From Flavobacteriaceae bacterium (GTDB lineage Bacteria; Bacteroidota; Bacteroidia; Flavobacteriales; Flavobacteriaceae): a stretch of DNA of 57,148 bases. Below the pieces are notes generated by a model. That model was not told where the DNA came from. It was given only the letters and a program-made list of their open reading frames with translations, and made no database searches. Positions 8,022 through 19,700 of this stretch are shown one piece after another (position 1 is the first letter of the stretch; each line of letters opens with the position of its first letter). The DNA is taken from positions 1 to 57,148 of the forward strand of contig CANHWG010000010.1 of the NCBI GenBank assembly GCA_947464335.1. The letters run 5' to 3'. Both the position numbers and the translations under genes were made by a program.

Positions 8022-10640
8022 ATGTTGAAGAAAATCCTAAAAATTGTTGGAATACTAGTGTTACTTTTGGTTATTTTAGCTTTTGCAATCCCGTATTTCT
8101 TTGAGGATCAAATCAAAGCCCGAATCTTGACTTCTATCAATGAAAAAGTCGATGCCAAAGTTGCTTTTACCGATGCTGATTTGAGTTTATTTAGACACTT
8201 TCCGAATGCTAGCGTTTCTATCCAAAAATTATCCATTATCAACAAAGCACCTTTTGAAGGAGACACTTTAGTTTCCTTTGATGAATTAAATTTAAAAATG
8301 TCGATTAAAGAGTTATTCAACAGTGAAATTGAACCTATGAATATTGACGGAATATCCTCAAAAAATGGTCTAATCAATATTATTTTCAATAAAGATGGCA
8401 TTGGTAATTATGACATCGCCATCAAAAAAGATAAAAAAACGGATGACGGAAAAAGCAAACCGCTTTTACTAAAAATAAAAGAATATTCGATCGAAAATTT
8501 CAAATTCAAATTCACCGATGAAAAGTCGAAAGTAAAAATGGTTTTAGACAGTATTAATCATGAAGGAACGGGAGATTTTTCGTCATCAAAATTAGATTTG
8601 GTGACGAAAACTACTACCAAAATTTCACTTAACAAGGACAAAGTGAATTACATGAAAAACATAGCGCTATCACTAGATGCCGTACTTGGAATTGATTTGG
8701 ACAACAGTAGATATACATTCAAAGAAAATAAAGCAAAAATCAACGAATTGCCTCTAGAATTTGATGGTTTTATTCAAATGGTTGAAGCTGGACAAGAATT
8801 TGATTTGAATTTTAAAACGCCAACCTCATCTTTTAAAAACTTTTTGGGATTAATTCCATCTCAATATTCAAGCAATTTGAAAGACGTTAAAACAAATGGA
8901 GATTTTACTGTTGCTGGATTTGCCAAAGGTTTGCTTTCAGATACAACAGTACCAAAATTTAATATAGATATTGCATCAAATAATGCTTCGTTCCAATATC
9001 CTAATTTACCTAAATCAGTTCGCAACATAATCATCGACACCAAAATTATCAATCAAACCGGCGTCATGAATGATACGTATGTGAATTTAGATAAATTGTC
9101 TTTTCAAATTGACCAAGATGTTTTCAATGCGAAAGCGAATATTAAAAACATATCCGAAAATGCGTTGGTAAATGCAACTTTAAAAGGTACTATTAATTTG
9201 GCTAATCTTACGAAAGCTTATCCTATAAAACTCGAAAAACCGTTAAGCGGAATTTTAAAAGCCGATGTCGCAACAGAATTCGACATGCAATCGGTAGAAA
9301 AAAGTAATTATGCCCAAATCAAAAATACAGGAATCATCGATTTGACTGGTTTTAATTACACCGATGAAGATGGCAAAACCATGAAAATCAGTAGGGCCTT
9401 AATCTCATTTGACCCAAGTCGCGTAAATTTGAAACAGTTCAACGCCACCACCGGAAAAAGTGATTTAGCGGTGAACGGAATTCTAGAAAATTTCTACGGA
9501 TTTGTATTTAAAAACCAAGAACTGAAAGGCAACTTCAACCTCAACTCGAATCAATTGGCAGTTAGCGATTTTATGACTTCTGAAACGGATGCCAAAAAAG
9601 CAAACGCCAAACCAGCAGAAGCTATGAAGATTCCGGCTTTTTTGAATTGTACTTTGACTGCAAAGGCGAATACGGTTTTATACGATAATCTGGTATTGAA
9701 AAATGTTTCTGGAAAAGTAATCATTAAAGACCAAAAAGCGACGTTAGAAAATGGTAAAACCGATATTTTTGGTGGTGCTATTACCTTTAATGGCGGTGTT
9801 TCTACTAAAGAAAAAGTAGCTAAATTCGATATGGATTTAGGCATGAACAGTGTTGATATTTCTCAAACATTTACCCAATTGGATTTGATGAAAAAAATTG
9901 CGCCAATTGCCGGAGTAATCAACGGAAAATTAAATTCTAAAATCAATATTTCTGGAAATTTAAAAGATAAAGAAATGACGCCTGACTTGAACAGCATTTC
10001 AGGAGATTTATTTGGACAATTGTTATCAACAACTGTAAATTCGAGTAATTCTAAATTATTAAGTGCCTTAGATAATCAAATAAATTTTATCGATTTAAAG
10101 AAAATGAATTTGAATGATTTGAAAGTTTCGCTAACTTTTAAAGACGGAAAAGTAAATATAAAACCATTTGATATCAAATATCAGGATATCAAAGTAACCG
10201 TCGCAGGAACTCATGGTTTTGACCAAAATATGAACTATAATTTGAAATTTGATGTTCCGGCAAAATACTTAGGTCCAGAAGTTAATAATCTAATTGCAAA
10301 ATTAACTCCAGCCGATACCAAAAAATTGGAAAATGTGCCAATCAACGCTCAACTTACTGGAAATTTTAAAAATCCAAAAGTCACTACAGATGTTAAGCAA
10401 ACTACAACAAATTTAGTTACGAATTTGGCAAAAAAACAAAAGGAAAAATTAATAAACGGTGGAAAAGATGCTTTAAACAGCATCATCTCCAACGCCACCA
10501 AACCCAAAACAGATAGTACCAAAACGAACACAAGTACTACTGTAAAAAACACGGCAAAAGACTTACTGAATGGTTTGTTTAATAAAAAGAAAAAAGAGGA
10601 ACCTAAGAAAACGGAACCCACATCTTCAACAACAAAATAA
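8022..10640 (+). CDS. AsmA-like envelope protein
   Basis: The 872-residue protein has a single N-terminal membrane segment (residues about 7-26) and a long beta-rich periplasmic part. It has the AsmA-family opening seen in Bacteroidota: after the anchor, DQIKARILTSINEKVDAKVAF and the SLFRHFPNASVSI segment, and near the C-terminus the GKVNIKPFDIKYQDIKV and PINAQLTGNFKNPKV patterns of AsmA repeats. Related long proteins (AsmA, TamB, YhdP) bridge the inner and outer membranes and are linked to lipid movement; that role is only inferred here. The Lys/Thr-rich tail is low complexity. A second gene of the same family is at 26549-29341. Confidence 0.85.
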   Translation: MLKKILKIVGILVLLLVILAFAIPYFFEDQIKARILTSINEKVDAKVAFTDADLSLFRHFPNASVSIQKLSIINKAPFEGDTLVSFDELNLKMSIKELFNSEIEPMNIDGISSKNGLINIIFNKDGIGNYDIAIKKDKKTDDGKSKPLLLKIKEYSIENFKFKFTDEKSKVKMVLDSINHEGTGDFSSSKLDLVTKTTTKISLNKDKVNYMKNIALSLDAVLGIDLDNSRYTFKENKAKINELPLEFDGFIQMVEAGQEFDLNFKTPTSSFKNFLGLIPSQYSSNLKDVKTNGDFTVAGFAKGLLSDTTVPKFNIDIASNNASFQYPNLPKSVRNIIIDTKIINQTGVMNDTYVNLDKLSFQIDQDVFNAKANIKNISENALVNATLKGTINLANLTKAYPIKLEKPLSGILKADVATEFDMQSVEKSNYAQIKNTGIIDLTGFNYTDEDGKTMKISRALISFDPSRVNLKQFNATTGKSDLAVNGILENFYGFVFKNQELKGNFNLNSNQLAVSDFMTSETDAKKANAKPAEAMKIPAFLNCTLTAKANTVLYDNLVLKNVSGKVIIKDQKATLENGKTDIFGGAITFNGGVSTKEKVAKFDMDLGMNSVDISQTFTQLDLMKKIAPIAGVINGKLNSKINISGNLKDKEMTPDLNSISGDLFGQLLSTTVNSSNSKLLSALDNQINFIDLKKMNLNDLKVSLTFKDGKVNIKPFDIKYQDIKVTVAGTHGFDQNMNYNLKFDVPAKYLGPEVNNLIAKLTPADTKKLENVPINAQLTGNFKNPKVTTDVKQTTTNLVTNLAKKQKEKLINGGKDALNSIISNATKPKTDSTKTNTSTTVKNTAKDLLNGLFNKKKKEEPKKTEPTSSTTK

Positions 10641-10642
10641 AT

Positions 10643-10664
10643 AAAACCTCTTAGAGCTTTTTTT
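10643..10664 (+). terminator. Weak terminator after the AsmA-like gene
   Basis: AAAACCTC, loop TTA, GAGCTTTT, with one C-C mismatch in the stem, followed by further T. Short stem, so low certainty. Confidence 0.4.
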
Positions 10665-10728
10665 ATTGTCTAAAATAACATTTCTAAAAAAGAAATCCTC
10701 AAAAATTTCCTTTTTTCATCGAGTCTTC

Positions 10729-10736
10729 TACCTTTG
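10729..10736 (+). promoter_or_regulatory. -7 box TACCTTTG of the malic enzyme gene
   Basis: An exact TAnnTTTG match 20 bases before the start codon, implying a very short leader. No clear -33 element. Confidence 0.6.
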
Positions 10737-10756
10737 TAGCGATCAAAACAACCACC

Positions 10757-13045
10757 ATGCACAAAGATAGTAAACGCAGAGAAGCACTTTTATACCACGC
10801 CAAGCCCACTCCGGGTAAAATACAAGTAGTACCTACCAAAAAATATGCAACTCAACGAGATTTATCGTTAGCGTATTCACCAGGTGTAGCTGAACCTTGT
10901 TTGGAAATAGCCAAAGATGTAAACAATGTTTACAAATATACTTCTAAAGGAAATTTAGTAGCGGTTATCAGTAACGGTACTGCCGTTTTAGGATTAGGAG
11001 ACATTGGTCCCGAAGCTTCTAAACCCGTAATGGAAGGGAAAGCATTGCTTTTCAAAATCTTTGCCGATATCGATGTTTTTGATATTGAAGTAGACACCAA
11101 AGATGTTGATGCTTTTATTGAAACGGTTAAAAATATTGCGCCCACTTTTGGGGGAATCAATTTAGAAGATATCAAAGCGCCTGAATCTTTTGAAATCGAA
11201 AGACGTTTGGTAGAAGAATTGAACATTCCGGTAATGCATGATGACCAACATGGTACTGCAATCATTTCGGCAGCAGCTTTATTGAATGCCGTAGAATTGG
11301 CCGAGAAGAAAATGGAAGAAATAAAAATGGTCATTTCAGGAGCGGGTTCTGCAGCAATTGCCTGTGCTAATTTATATGTTTCTTTTGGGGTAAAACAAGA
11401 AAATATCCTTATGTTTAATAGCAAAGGAGCACTTCAAAAAAATGACCCAAAAATTTCAGAAAATCAAAAAAAATACGCTACCGACAAACCTATTTCGCTT
11501 CAAGAAGCAATGGTTGGAACTGATGTTTTTGTTGGCTTATCTACAGGTGATATCGTTACTCCTGAAATGTTATTAGGAATGGCTAAAAACCCTATTGTTT
11601 TTGCAATGGCTAATCCCAATCCAGAAATAAAATATGATCTGGCCATTAAAACCAGAAGAGATATCATCATGGCAACAGGTCGTTCGGATCATCCAAATCA
11701 AGTAAACAATGTACTTGGTTTTCCTTATATTTTTAGAGGCGCTTTAGATGTTAGAGCGACGAAAATTAATGAGGAAATGAAGAAAGCTGCTGTAGTTGCT
11801 TTGGCAGAATTGGCGAAAGAATCGGTTCCTGAACAAGTGAACATTGCTTATGGTGAAACCAAACTTAACTTTGGGAAAGAATATATTATTCCAAAACCTT
11901 TTGACCCAAGACTGATCGCTAAAGTTCCGCCTGCAGTTGCAAAAGCTGCAATGGAATCGGGAGTGGCTTTGCATCCAATTTCCGATTGGGAAAAATATGA
12001 AGAAGAATTATTAGAACGTTTGGGATCGGATAATAAAATGGTTCGATTACTAACTAACCGAGCTAAAACTGACCCTAAGCGTGTTGTCTTTGCAGAAGCT
12101 GATCATTTAGACGTTTTGAAAGCGGCACAGATTGCGTATGAAGAAGGAATTGCTATTCCAATTTTGTTGGGAAATAAAGAAGTGATTTTAGAACTCAAAG
12201 AAGAATTGGGGTTTGATGCTGATATTGCAATTTTTGACCCAAAAACAAAAGAAGAAGATAAACGTAGATTAAAATATGCTGACATTTATTGGAAATCAAG
12301 ACAACGAAGAGGAATTTCGTTACTTGATGCTCAAAAATGGATGCGTGAAAGAAACTACTTCGCAGCCATGATGGTAAACGAAGGTGATGCTGATGCAATG
12401 GTTTCTGGATACTCCAGAAGTTATCCTTCCACTGTAAAACCATTGATGCAGTTAATTGGGAAAGCGCCAGGAATTACTTTGATTGCCACCGCCAATATGA
12501 TGATGACCAATCGTGGCCCCATGTTTTTATCAGATACCGCCATCAATCCAAATCCGACTTCAGATGAATTAGCAAAAATTGCCTTGATGACGGCTAAGAC
12601 AGCCAGAATGTTTGGAATGGAACCCGTAATTGCTATGGTGTCCTTCTCTAATTTTGGTTCTTCATCTCATGAAAGTGCCAATAAAGTTAGAGAAGCTGTT
12701 GCTTATTTACATAAATATTATCCCGATTTAATTGTTGATGGCGAAATTCAAACCGATTTTGCTTTAAATGCTGAGATGCTGAAAGCTAAATTTCCGTTTT
12801 CAAAATTGGCAGGAAAAAAAGTAAATACTTTAATTTTTCCCAACTTAGAAGCGGCAAATATTACCTACAAACTATTGAAAGAGTTGTATAAAGTTGATTC
12901 TATTGGACCAATTATGTTAGGAATGGAAAAAGCAGTTCACATTTTCCAATTAGGCGCAAGCGTAGAAGAAATGGTCAATATGGTTGCTGTTTCTGTTGTT
13001 GATGCGCAAGAAAAAGAGAAGAGAAAAAAGATGTCTGCCAAATAG
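10757..13045 (+). CDS. maeB: NADP-dependent malic enzyme with C-terminal phosphotransacetylase-like domain (MaeB type)
   Basis: The 762-residue protein decarboxylates malate to pyruvate. Residues 1 to about 420 are the malic enzyme part: SLAYSPGVAEPCLEIA, the conserved MHDDQHGTAI, and the nucleotide-binding SGAGSAAIACANLY. Residues about 430-762 are the phosphotransacetylase-like domain (VVFAEADHLDVLKAA, GDADAMVSG, TDTAINPNP-type segment SDTAINPNP). In the E. coli relative MaeB the second domain binds acetyl-CoA and regulates the enzyme rather than making acetyl phosphate; I assume the same here. It has its own promoter and no visible terminator. Confidence 0.93.
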   Translation: MHKDSKRREALLYHAKPTPGKIQVVPTKKYATQRDLSLAYSPGVAEPCLEIAKDVNNVYKYTSKGNLVAVISNGTAVLGLGDIGPEASKPVMEGKALLFKIFADIDVFDIEVDTKDVDAFIETVKNIAPTFGGINLEDIKAPESFEIERRLVEELNIPVMHDDQHGTAIISAAALLNAVELAEKKMEEIKMVISGAGSAAIACANLYVSFGVKQENILMFNSKGALQKNDPKISENQKKYATDKPISLQEAMVGTDVFVGLSTGDIVTPEMLLGMAKNPIVFAMANPNPEIKYDLAIKTRRDIIMATGRSDHPNQVNNVLGFPYIFRGALDVRATKINEEMKKAAVVALAELAKESVPEQVNIAYGETKLNFGKEYIIPKPFDPRLIAKVPPAVAKAAMESGVALHPISDWEKYEEELLERLGSDNKMVRLLTNRAKTDPKRVVFAEADHLDVLKAAQIAYEEGIAIPILLGNKEVILELKEELGFDADIAIFDPKTKEEDKRRLKYADIYWKSRQRRGISLLDAQKWMRERNYFAAMMVNEGDADAMVSGYSRSYPSTVKPLMQLIGKAPGITLIATANMMMTNRGPMFLSDTAINPNPTSDELAKIALMTAKTARMFGMEPVIAMVSFSNFGSSSHESANKVREAVAYLHKYYPDLIVDGEIQTDFALNAEMLKAKFPFSKLAGKKVNTLIFPNLEAANITYKLLKELYKVDSIGPIMLGMEKAVHIFQLGASVEEMVNMVAVSVVDAQEKEKRKKMSAK

Positions 13046-13101
13046 TTTTTGTATTATTGTACAGATATTGCACACAGATTTTTCCAGTTGAAGAATTTTG
13101 C

Positions 13102-13109
13102 TATATTTG
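13102..13109 (+). promoter_or_regulatory. -7 box TATATTTG of ruvA-sprA
   Basis: An exact TAnnTTTG match 20 bases before the ruvA start codon. Confidence 0.55.
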
Positions 13110-13128
13110 AAATTAGATTTTAGTAAAA

Positions 13129-13710
13129 ATGATTGCACATATTCAAGGGAAATTAGTTGAAAAGTCACCTACTGAAGTTGTTATAGACTGTAATGGTGTT
13201 GGCTATCACATTAACATTTCGTTGCATACCTATTCCTTGATTCCTAATAGTGATTTTATAAAATTATTCACGCATCTTCAAATCAAAGAAGATGCCCATT
13301 CTTTATTTGGTTTTGTAGAAAAATCAGAAAGAGAATTATTTAAATTATTACTTTCTGTTTCAGGAATCGGAGCCAGTATTGCTAGAACAATGCTATCATC
13401 TTTAGATCCAAAACAAATAATTAACGCCATTGGTAGCGGTGATGTAGTAACTATTCAATCTATCAAAGGAATTGGAAGTAAAACTGCACAAAGAGTAATA
13501 TTGGATTTGAAAGAAAAAGTCTTAAAAATATATGATTTGAATGAAATTTCAATAGCACAACACAATATTTCAAGAGAAGAATCGTTATCTGCTTTGGAGG
13601 TTTTGGGTTATGTTAGAAAAAATGCCGAAAAAGTGGTGGATAAAATCATCAAAGAAAACCCCGAAGCTGGTGTTGAAACTATAATCAAACAAGCATTAAA
13701 AAATTTGTAA
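13129..13710 (+). CDS. ruvA: Holliday junction branch migration protein RuvA
   Basis: The 193-residue protein binds four-way junctions as a tetramer and loads the RuvB helicase. It begins with the OB-fold domain (MIAHIQGKLVEKSPTEVVIDC and LQIKEDAHSLFGF), contains the helix-hairpin-helix pair VSGIGASIARTML and IKGIGSKTAQRVILDLK (about residues 72-130), and ends in the domain III helices that contact RuvB. Length is normal. sprA starts 3 bases after its stop, so the two are co-transcribed. Confidence 0.96.
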   Translation: MIAHIQGKLVEKSPTEVVIDCNGVGYHINISLHTYSLIPNSDFIKLFTHLQIKEDAHSLFGFVEKSERELFKLLLSVSGIGASIARTMLSSLDPKQIINAIGSGDVVTIQSIKGIGSKTAQRVILDLKEKVLKIYDLNEISIAQHNISREESLSALEVLGYVRKNAEKVVDKIIKENPEAGVETIIKQALKNL

Positions 13711-13713
13711 TTC

Positions 13714-16700
13714 TTGAAAACACTATACTATATTAAACCATCTATTGATTTTAAAAAAATACTGCTAGCGTTTAGTTTGCTTTTTAGTTTTTCTATTTTT
13801 TCTCAGGTTACTCCTACTGTACCTAATCCTACTGAAGAAGAACCAAAAGGATTTTCTACTGGCAAAGTTGAAATTGAAAATCCAAATAGTATTGTTAACG
13901 CGTATACATATGATGCTGCAACCAACAGATATATTTATACGAGTAGCGTTGACGGTTTTAATATTAATTACCCTATAATTTTAACTCCACAAGAGTATGA
14001 AGAGTTAGTGCTTCGTGAATCAATGCGGGAGTATTTCAAGAAAAAATCAGACGCCATTGACGGTAAAAAAGATGGAGCTGAGGCCGCAAAAAAAGATTTA
14101 CTTCCTCGTTACTATGTGAACTCTGGTTTCTTTGCAACCATTTTTGGTTCAAATACTATTGATGTAAAACCAACGGGTTCCGTCGAAATGGATTTGGGTG
14201 TTCGGTATACTAAACAAGATAATCCTTCATTTTCCCCTAGAAATAGATCTCAAACTAATTTCGATTTTGATCAAAGAATTAGTATGAGTTTGAATGGAAA
14301 AGTGGGAACAAGATTGAATGTAAACGCTAACTATGATACCGAATCGACTTTTGCTTTTCAAAATCTTATCAAATTAGAATTTGACCCAACTGCTGGCGGT
14401 GGCGAAGATTCGATAATCCAAAAGATAGAAGTTGGAAACGTTAGTATGCCGTTGTCAAATTCCTTAATTCGTGGAGCACAAAGTTTATTTGGAGTAAAAG
14501 CCCAACTTCAATTTGGTAAAACTACCGTAACTGGAGTTTTCTCAGAACAAAAATCACAAACCAGATCAGTAACAGCACAAGGTGGCGGAACCATTCAAGA
14601 TTTTGAAATATTTGCCTTAGATTATGATACCGATAGACACTTTTTCTTGTCTCAGTTTTTCAGAAACAAATATGATCAAGCTTTACAAAATTATCCTTTT
14701 ATAAATAGTAGAGTACAAATTACGAGACTTGAAGTTTGGGTAACTAACAGACAAAATCGGGTAAGCACTACCAATAACAACTTAAGAAATATTATTGCCC
14801 TTCAGGATATAGGAGAATCTCGATTATCTAATTTCACAGATAATAGTCAAGTTGTCGCTGTAAATCCTGCAGAATACAATACCAATAATTTTTTCTTATC
14901 ACCTACTGCCATTGACTTACCCTCTGATAACAGAAATAACAAATACGATCCAAAATTAATAACTACTGGTGGTGGATTATTAAATGGAAACATTAGAGAT
15001 ATCGTAACTGCCAGTGCGGGTTTTAACAACCTTAATCCAGTAGATGAAGGAACGGATTATTCAAAATTAGAAAACGCCCGAAAATTAGCGGCTAATGAAT
15101 ATACATTCAATCCTCAATTAGGCTACATCTCATTACAGCAACGATTATCTAATGATGAAGTATTGGCCGTTGCCTTTCAATATACCATTGGTGATGATGT
15201 TTATCAAGTAGGTGAATTTGGAACTGATGGTGTAGATGCTACTGTAATTACAGACGGCGGAACTGATTCGCAAAATATATCTTCTCAAAGTTTGATTTTA
15301 AAAATGCTGAAAAGCAACTTGACTAATGTTCAAAAACCGATTTGGAACCTGATGATGAAAAACATTTATCAAATTCAAGGAGGTTACCAATTACAACAAG
15401 AAGATTTCAGATTTAATATTTTATATACGGATCCATCTCCTATAAATTATATTAGTCCAGTTGCCGGAACACCTTTCCCTGCAAGTCCTACAACACCTCC
15501 GGGAAATGAAGTGTCTGAAACACCTCTTTTAAAAGTATTGAATGTTGATAAACTCAATTTTAATAATGACCCACAAACTGGCGGTGATGGTTTTTTTGAT
15601 TTTGTACCGGGATTAACCGTTGATCAACAAAATGGTCGAATTATTTTTACAACTGTTGAACCATTTGGTAAATTACTTTATGATAAACTAAAATTACCAT
15701 CAGATACCGGTAATTATTTTGACCCTACTACTTACAATGGTAATCAAGCAAAATATGTTTTCAGAAGCATGTATGCGAGTACGCAAGCTGCCGCTTTGCA
15801 AGATGCCGAAAAAAATAAATTTCAATTAAAAGGAAGGTATAAATCATCTGGTGGAGACGGAATCCCTATTGGTGCCTTCAATGTTCCGAGAGGATCAGTG
15901 GTTGTTACCGCAGGAGGAAGAGTACTTCAAGAAGGTATCGATTATAGTGTTAATTACCAAGCCGGAAGGGTACAAATCTTAGACCCATCGCTTCAAGCAT
16001 CAAATACTCCTATCCAAGTATCTGTAGAAAACAACGCCAATTTTGGTCAACAAACAAGAAGGTTTATTGGGGTTAATGTAGAACACAAATTCTCTGAAAA
16101 ATTATTATTGGGAGCTACATTAATTAAAATGACCGAAAGACCGCTTACCAACAAATCAAATTATGGACAAGAATCGGTAAACAATACTATTTTTGGTTTT
16201 AATACCACCTATTCAACAGAAGTTCCTTTCTTAACCCGTTTGGTGAATAAATTACCCAATATTGATACTGATGTTCCATCAAACTTTTCGTTACGTGGAG
16301 AAATGGCATTTTTAAAACCAGCTGCCTCTAAAAATGATCAATTTGAAGGTGAAGCTACCGTTTATGTAGATGATTTTGAAGGTTCTCAAACCACAATTGA
16401 TATGCGGTCGGCACTATCTTGGAGCTTATCATCAACTCCAAAAAGACCTGCTATAGCAGATTACGACGACTTTGGCTCTGCTGCAATTGACTTAACATAT
16501 GGATACAAAAGAGCCCGATTAAACTGGTATAGTATAGACCCAACTCTTTATGTTCAAACTCCAGGAGATGTAGGACAGGATGGGATTTCGGCAAACAATA
16601 CTAGAAGAATCTTTAACCGAGAATTGTTTCCGTTAACCAATATTCAGATTGGACAATCTCAGGTAATTAACACTTTAGATTTATCCTATTTTCCCGAAGA

Positions 16701-19700
16701 AAGAGGTCCGTATAATTATAATCCACAAGCGCTAAGCCCAGGAGGTTTTGCTGATCCTAAGAAAAATTTTGGTGGAATTATGCGCGCCATCAACTCTACC
16801 AATTTTGAACAAAGTAATGTAGAGTATATCCAATTTTGGGTATTAGACCCCTATTTTGACCCAGGAAATCCAACGGCAACGGCAGACCAAGCCAATACTG
16901 GAAGTATTTATTTTAATCTTGGTGAAATATCTGAAGACGTTCTAAAAGATTCCCGTAAGCAATTCGAAAACGGATTACCTGCTAACCCTACAATAACCAA
17001 TACTACCAACCCAACGGTTTGGGGTAGAGTTCCATCTTCACAATCGTTAATCTATGCTTTTGATGTTGACGGTGCAAACAGAGCTTCACAAGATATTGGA
17101 TTAGATGGTGTAAATGATCAGGGAGAAAGAGCACTTGCCGGAATAGACCCCGGTTTTGCCTCATTAAATGACCCTGCTGCGGATAACTATCAATATTTTT
17201 TAAATGCCCCTGGTTCCACAATCTTTGACCGTTATAAAGAGTACAATGGTACTCAAGGAAATTCGCCTGTTGGGGTATCTGATACCAATAGAGGATCTAC
17301 AACACTTCCTGATGTTGAAGACATCAATAGGGATAATACCATGAATGAAGCCAATGCGTACTTTGAATACAAAATTGAAATGAAACCTGGAATGACTGTT
17401 GGACAGAACTTTATTACAGATATTGTTGAAACAGTTATTGACGGAACGGCTGTTCCCAACGGAATAGCAACTGAAGCAAGATGGTATCAATTTAAAATAC
17501 CCGTTTCACAACCTACCAATGTAATCGGTAGTATATCTGATTTTCGTTCCATTCGATTTATGAGAATGTTTATGACCGGATTTAGTAAACCTATCACAGT
17601 TCGATTTGGTGCTTTAGATTTAGTTCGTGGTGAGTGGAGACGTTATGAAAACACGTTACAATCTACAGATGCTAATCCGTCAGATGACAATACTAATTTT
17701 GATGTATTAGCCGTTAATATTGAAGAAAATGCACAACGTGATCCTATACCTTATGTTTCGCCTCCAGGAGTAATAAGAGAACAGGTTGCTCTAGGCCAGC
17801 AAATACTTAATCAGAATGAACAATCTCTTGCGCTACGCGCTTCTGGAACACCAGCAGGGACAGGTGGTTTAGAAGTAGGAGACTCAAGAGCTGTTTTTAA
17901 AAATGTTGATGTTGACATGCGTCAGTACAATAAAATCAAAATGTTTTTGCATGCTGAAGCCTTGCCTTCACCAACCGACCCAACACCGCTGCAAGACAAT
18001 CAAATGAAAGCGTTCATAAGGTTTGGAAACGATTTTACAAACAATTACTATCAAGTTGAAATACCCTTAAAAGTAACGCCCGAAGGGACTCCTTCTGGAA
18101 ATGCAGAAACTGTAGCGGAAATAATTTGGCCCAATATAAATGAGATTGATTTGCCAACCTCTTTATTGACTAAAATTAAAATCCTTGCTATGAGTGCTGC
18201 ACCAGGAGATTTTGTTGATGGTGTTTTATTTAAAGATGATTTCGAATTAGATCCTTCATTAGCTGGAATTGCTGATCGTGGTCCGCTACGAATTGGTGTT
18301 AAAGGAAATCCAAATTTTGGATTAGTTCGAACGTTAATGGTAGGTATAAAAAACAATCATACAGATAGAGTTCGAGGTGAAGTTTGGTTTAATGAATTGC
18401 GTCTTGCCGATATGAACAATAAAGGTGGTTCTGCAGCTGTATTAAACATCGATACTAATTTAGCTGATTTTGCAACAATTTCGGCAACCGGGAGAATGAG
18501 TACTATTGGCTTTGGAGCTATTGAACAAAGTCCACAAGAAAGAAGTCGAGAAGATATGCTACAATATAATATTGTAACCAACTTTAGTTTAGGAAAACTT
18601 TTACCTAAAAAATGGGGCATAAATTTACCTTTTAATTATGCGGTTGGAGAAGAAATAATTACTCCCGAATTTGATCCTTTCAATCAAGACATACGATTAC
18701 AACAATTATTAGACAATACGCCTGATGCGGCAGAAAGAGATAATATAAGAAGCCGAGCCACTGATTATACCAAAAGAAAAAGTATCAACTTTATTGGTGT
18801 AAAAAAGGAAAGAGCTCCTGAGCAAAAACAACACATCTATGACCCAGAAAACTTAACGTTATCGTATTCCTATAATCAAATTGAAAAAAGTAATTTTGAA
18901 ATAGAGAATTTTATTGATCAACAAGTAAATACGACCGTTGACTATACCTATTCGTTCCAAAACAAACCAATTGAACCCTTCAAGAAAACAAAGTTCATGA
19001 AGAAAAGTTCTTATTGGAAACTACTGAGTGATTTCAACTTTAATTATCTTCCGTCTAACATTTCTTTTAGTAGCAATATCATCAGACAATATAACAAACA
19101 ACAATTCAGACAAGTTGATGTCGCTGGAATTGCTCTAGATCCATTATACAGGAGGAACTATTTATTTAATTACCAATATGGATTTAATTACAATCTAACC
19201 AAAGCATTAAAAATCAACTACACTGCTTCTACCCGTAATATTGTAAGAACGTATATGGATGAAAACAATGTGCCAGACAACAGTTACACCATATGGACAG
19301 ATTTTTGGAACATTGGATTGCCTGATCAACACAATCAACAAATCGTTGTAAATTATGAATTACCCATTAATAAAATCCCTTTTTTAGCATTTGTAAAATC
19401 TACTTACACCTACACCGGTGATTTCAGTTGGCAAAGAGCTCCATTAGGTTTTGCTAATGTAGAATCTTCAACAGAACCAGGTGTGTTTTATAATTTAGGA
19501 AATACTATTCAAAATGCTGGTTCACATCGTTTGAACACGGTTTTGAATATGGAAACTTTTTATAAATATATTGGGTTAGGTAAAAAGACAGCAGCCAAAC
19601 CCGCTAAACCATCAAGTGCTCCAAAACCAGGAGAAAAAATCGTAAATACAAAAGTGCAACCCGCAAAATCTAGCAATATCTTTTTAGATGGATTAAAAGG

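Noticed and set aside
10930-11424. 164-codon open frame opposite the malic enzyme gene
   Set aside because: It is the antisense of a strongly conserved coding region, with no family resemblance or signals of its own.
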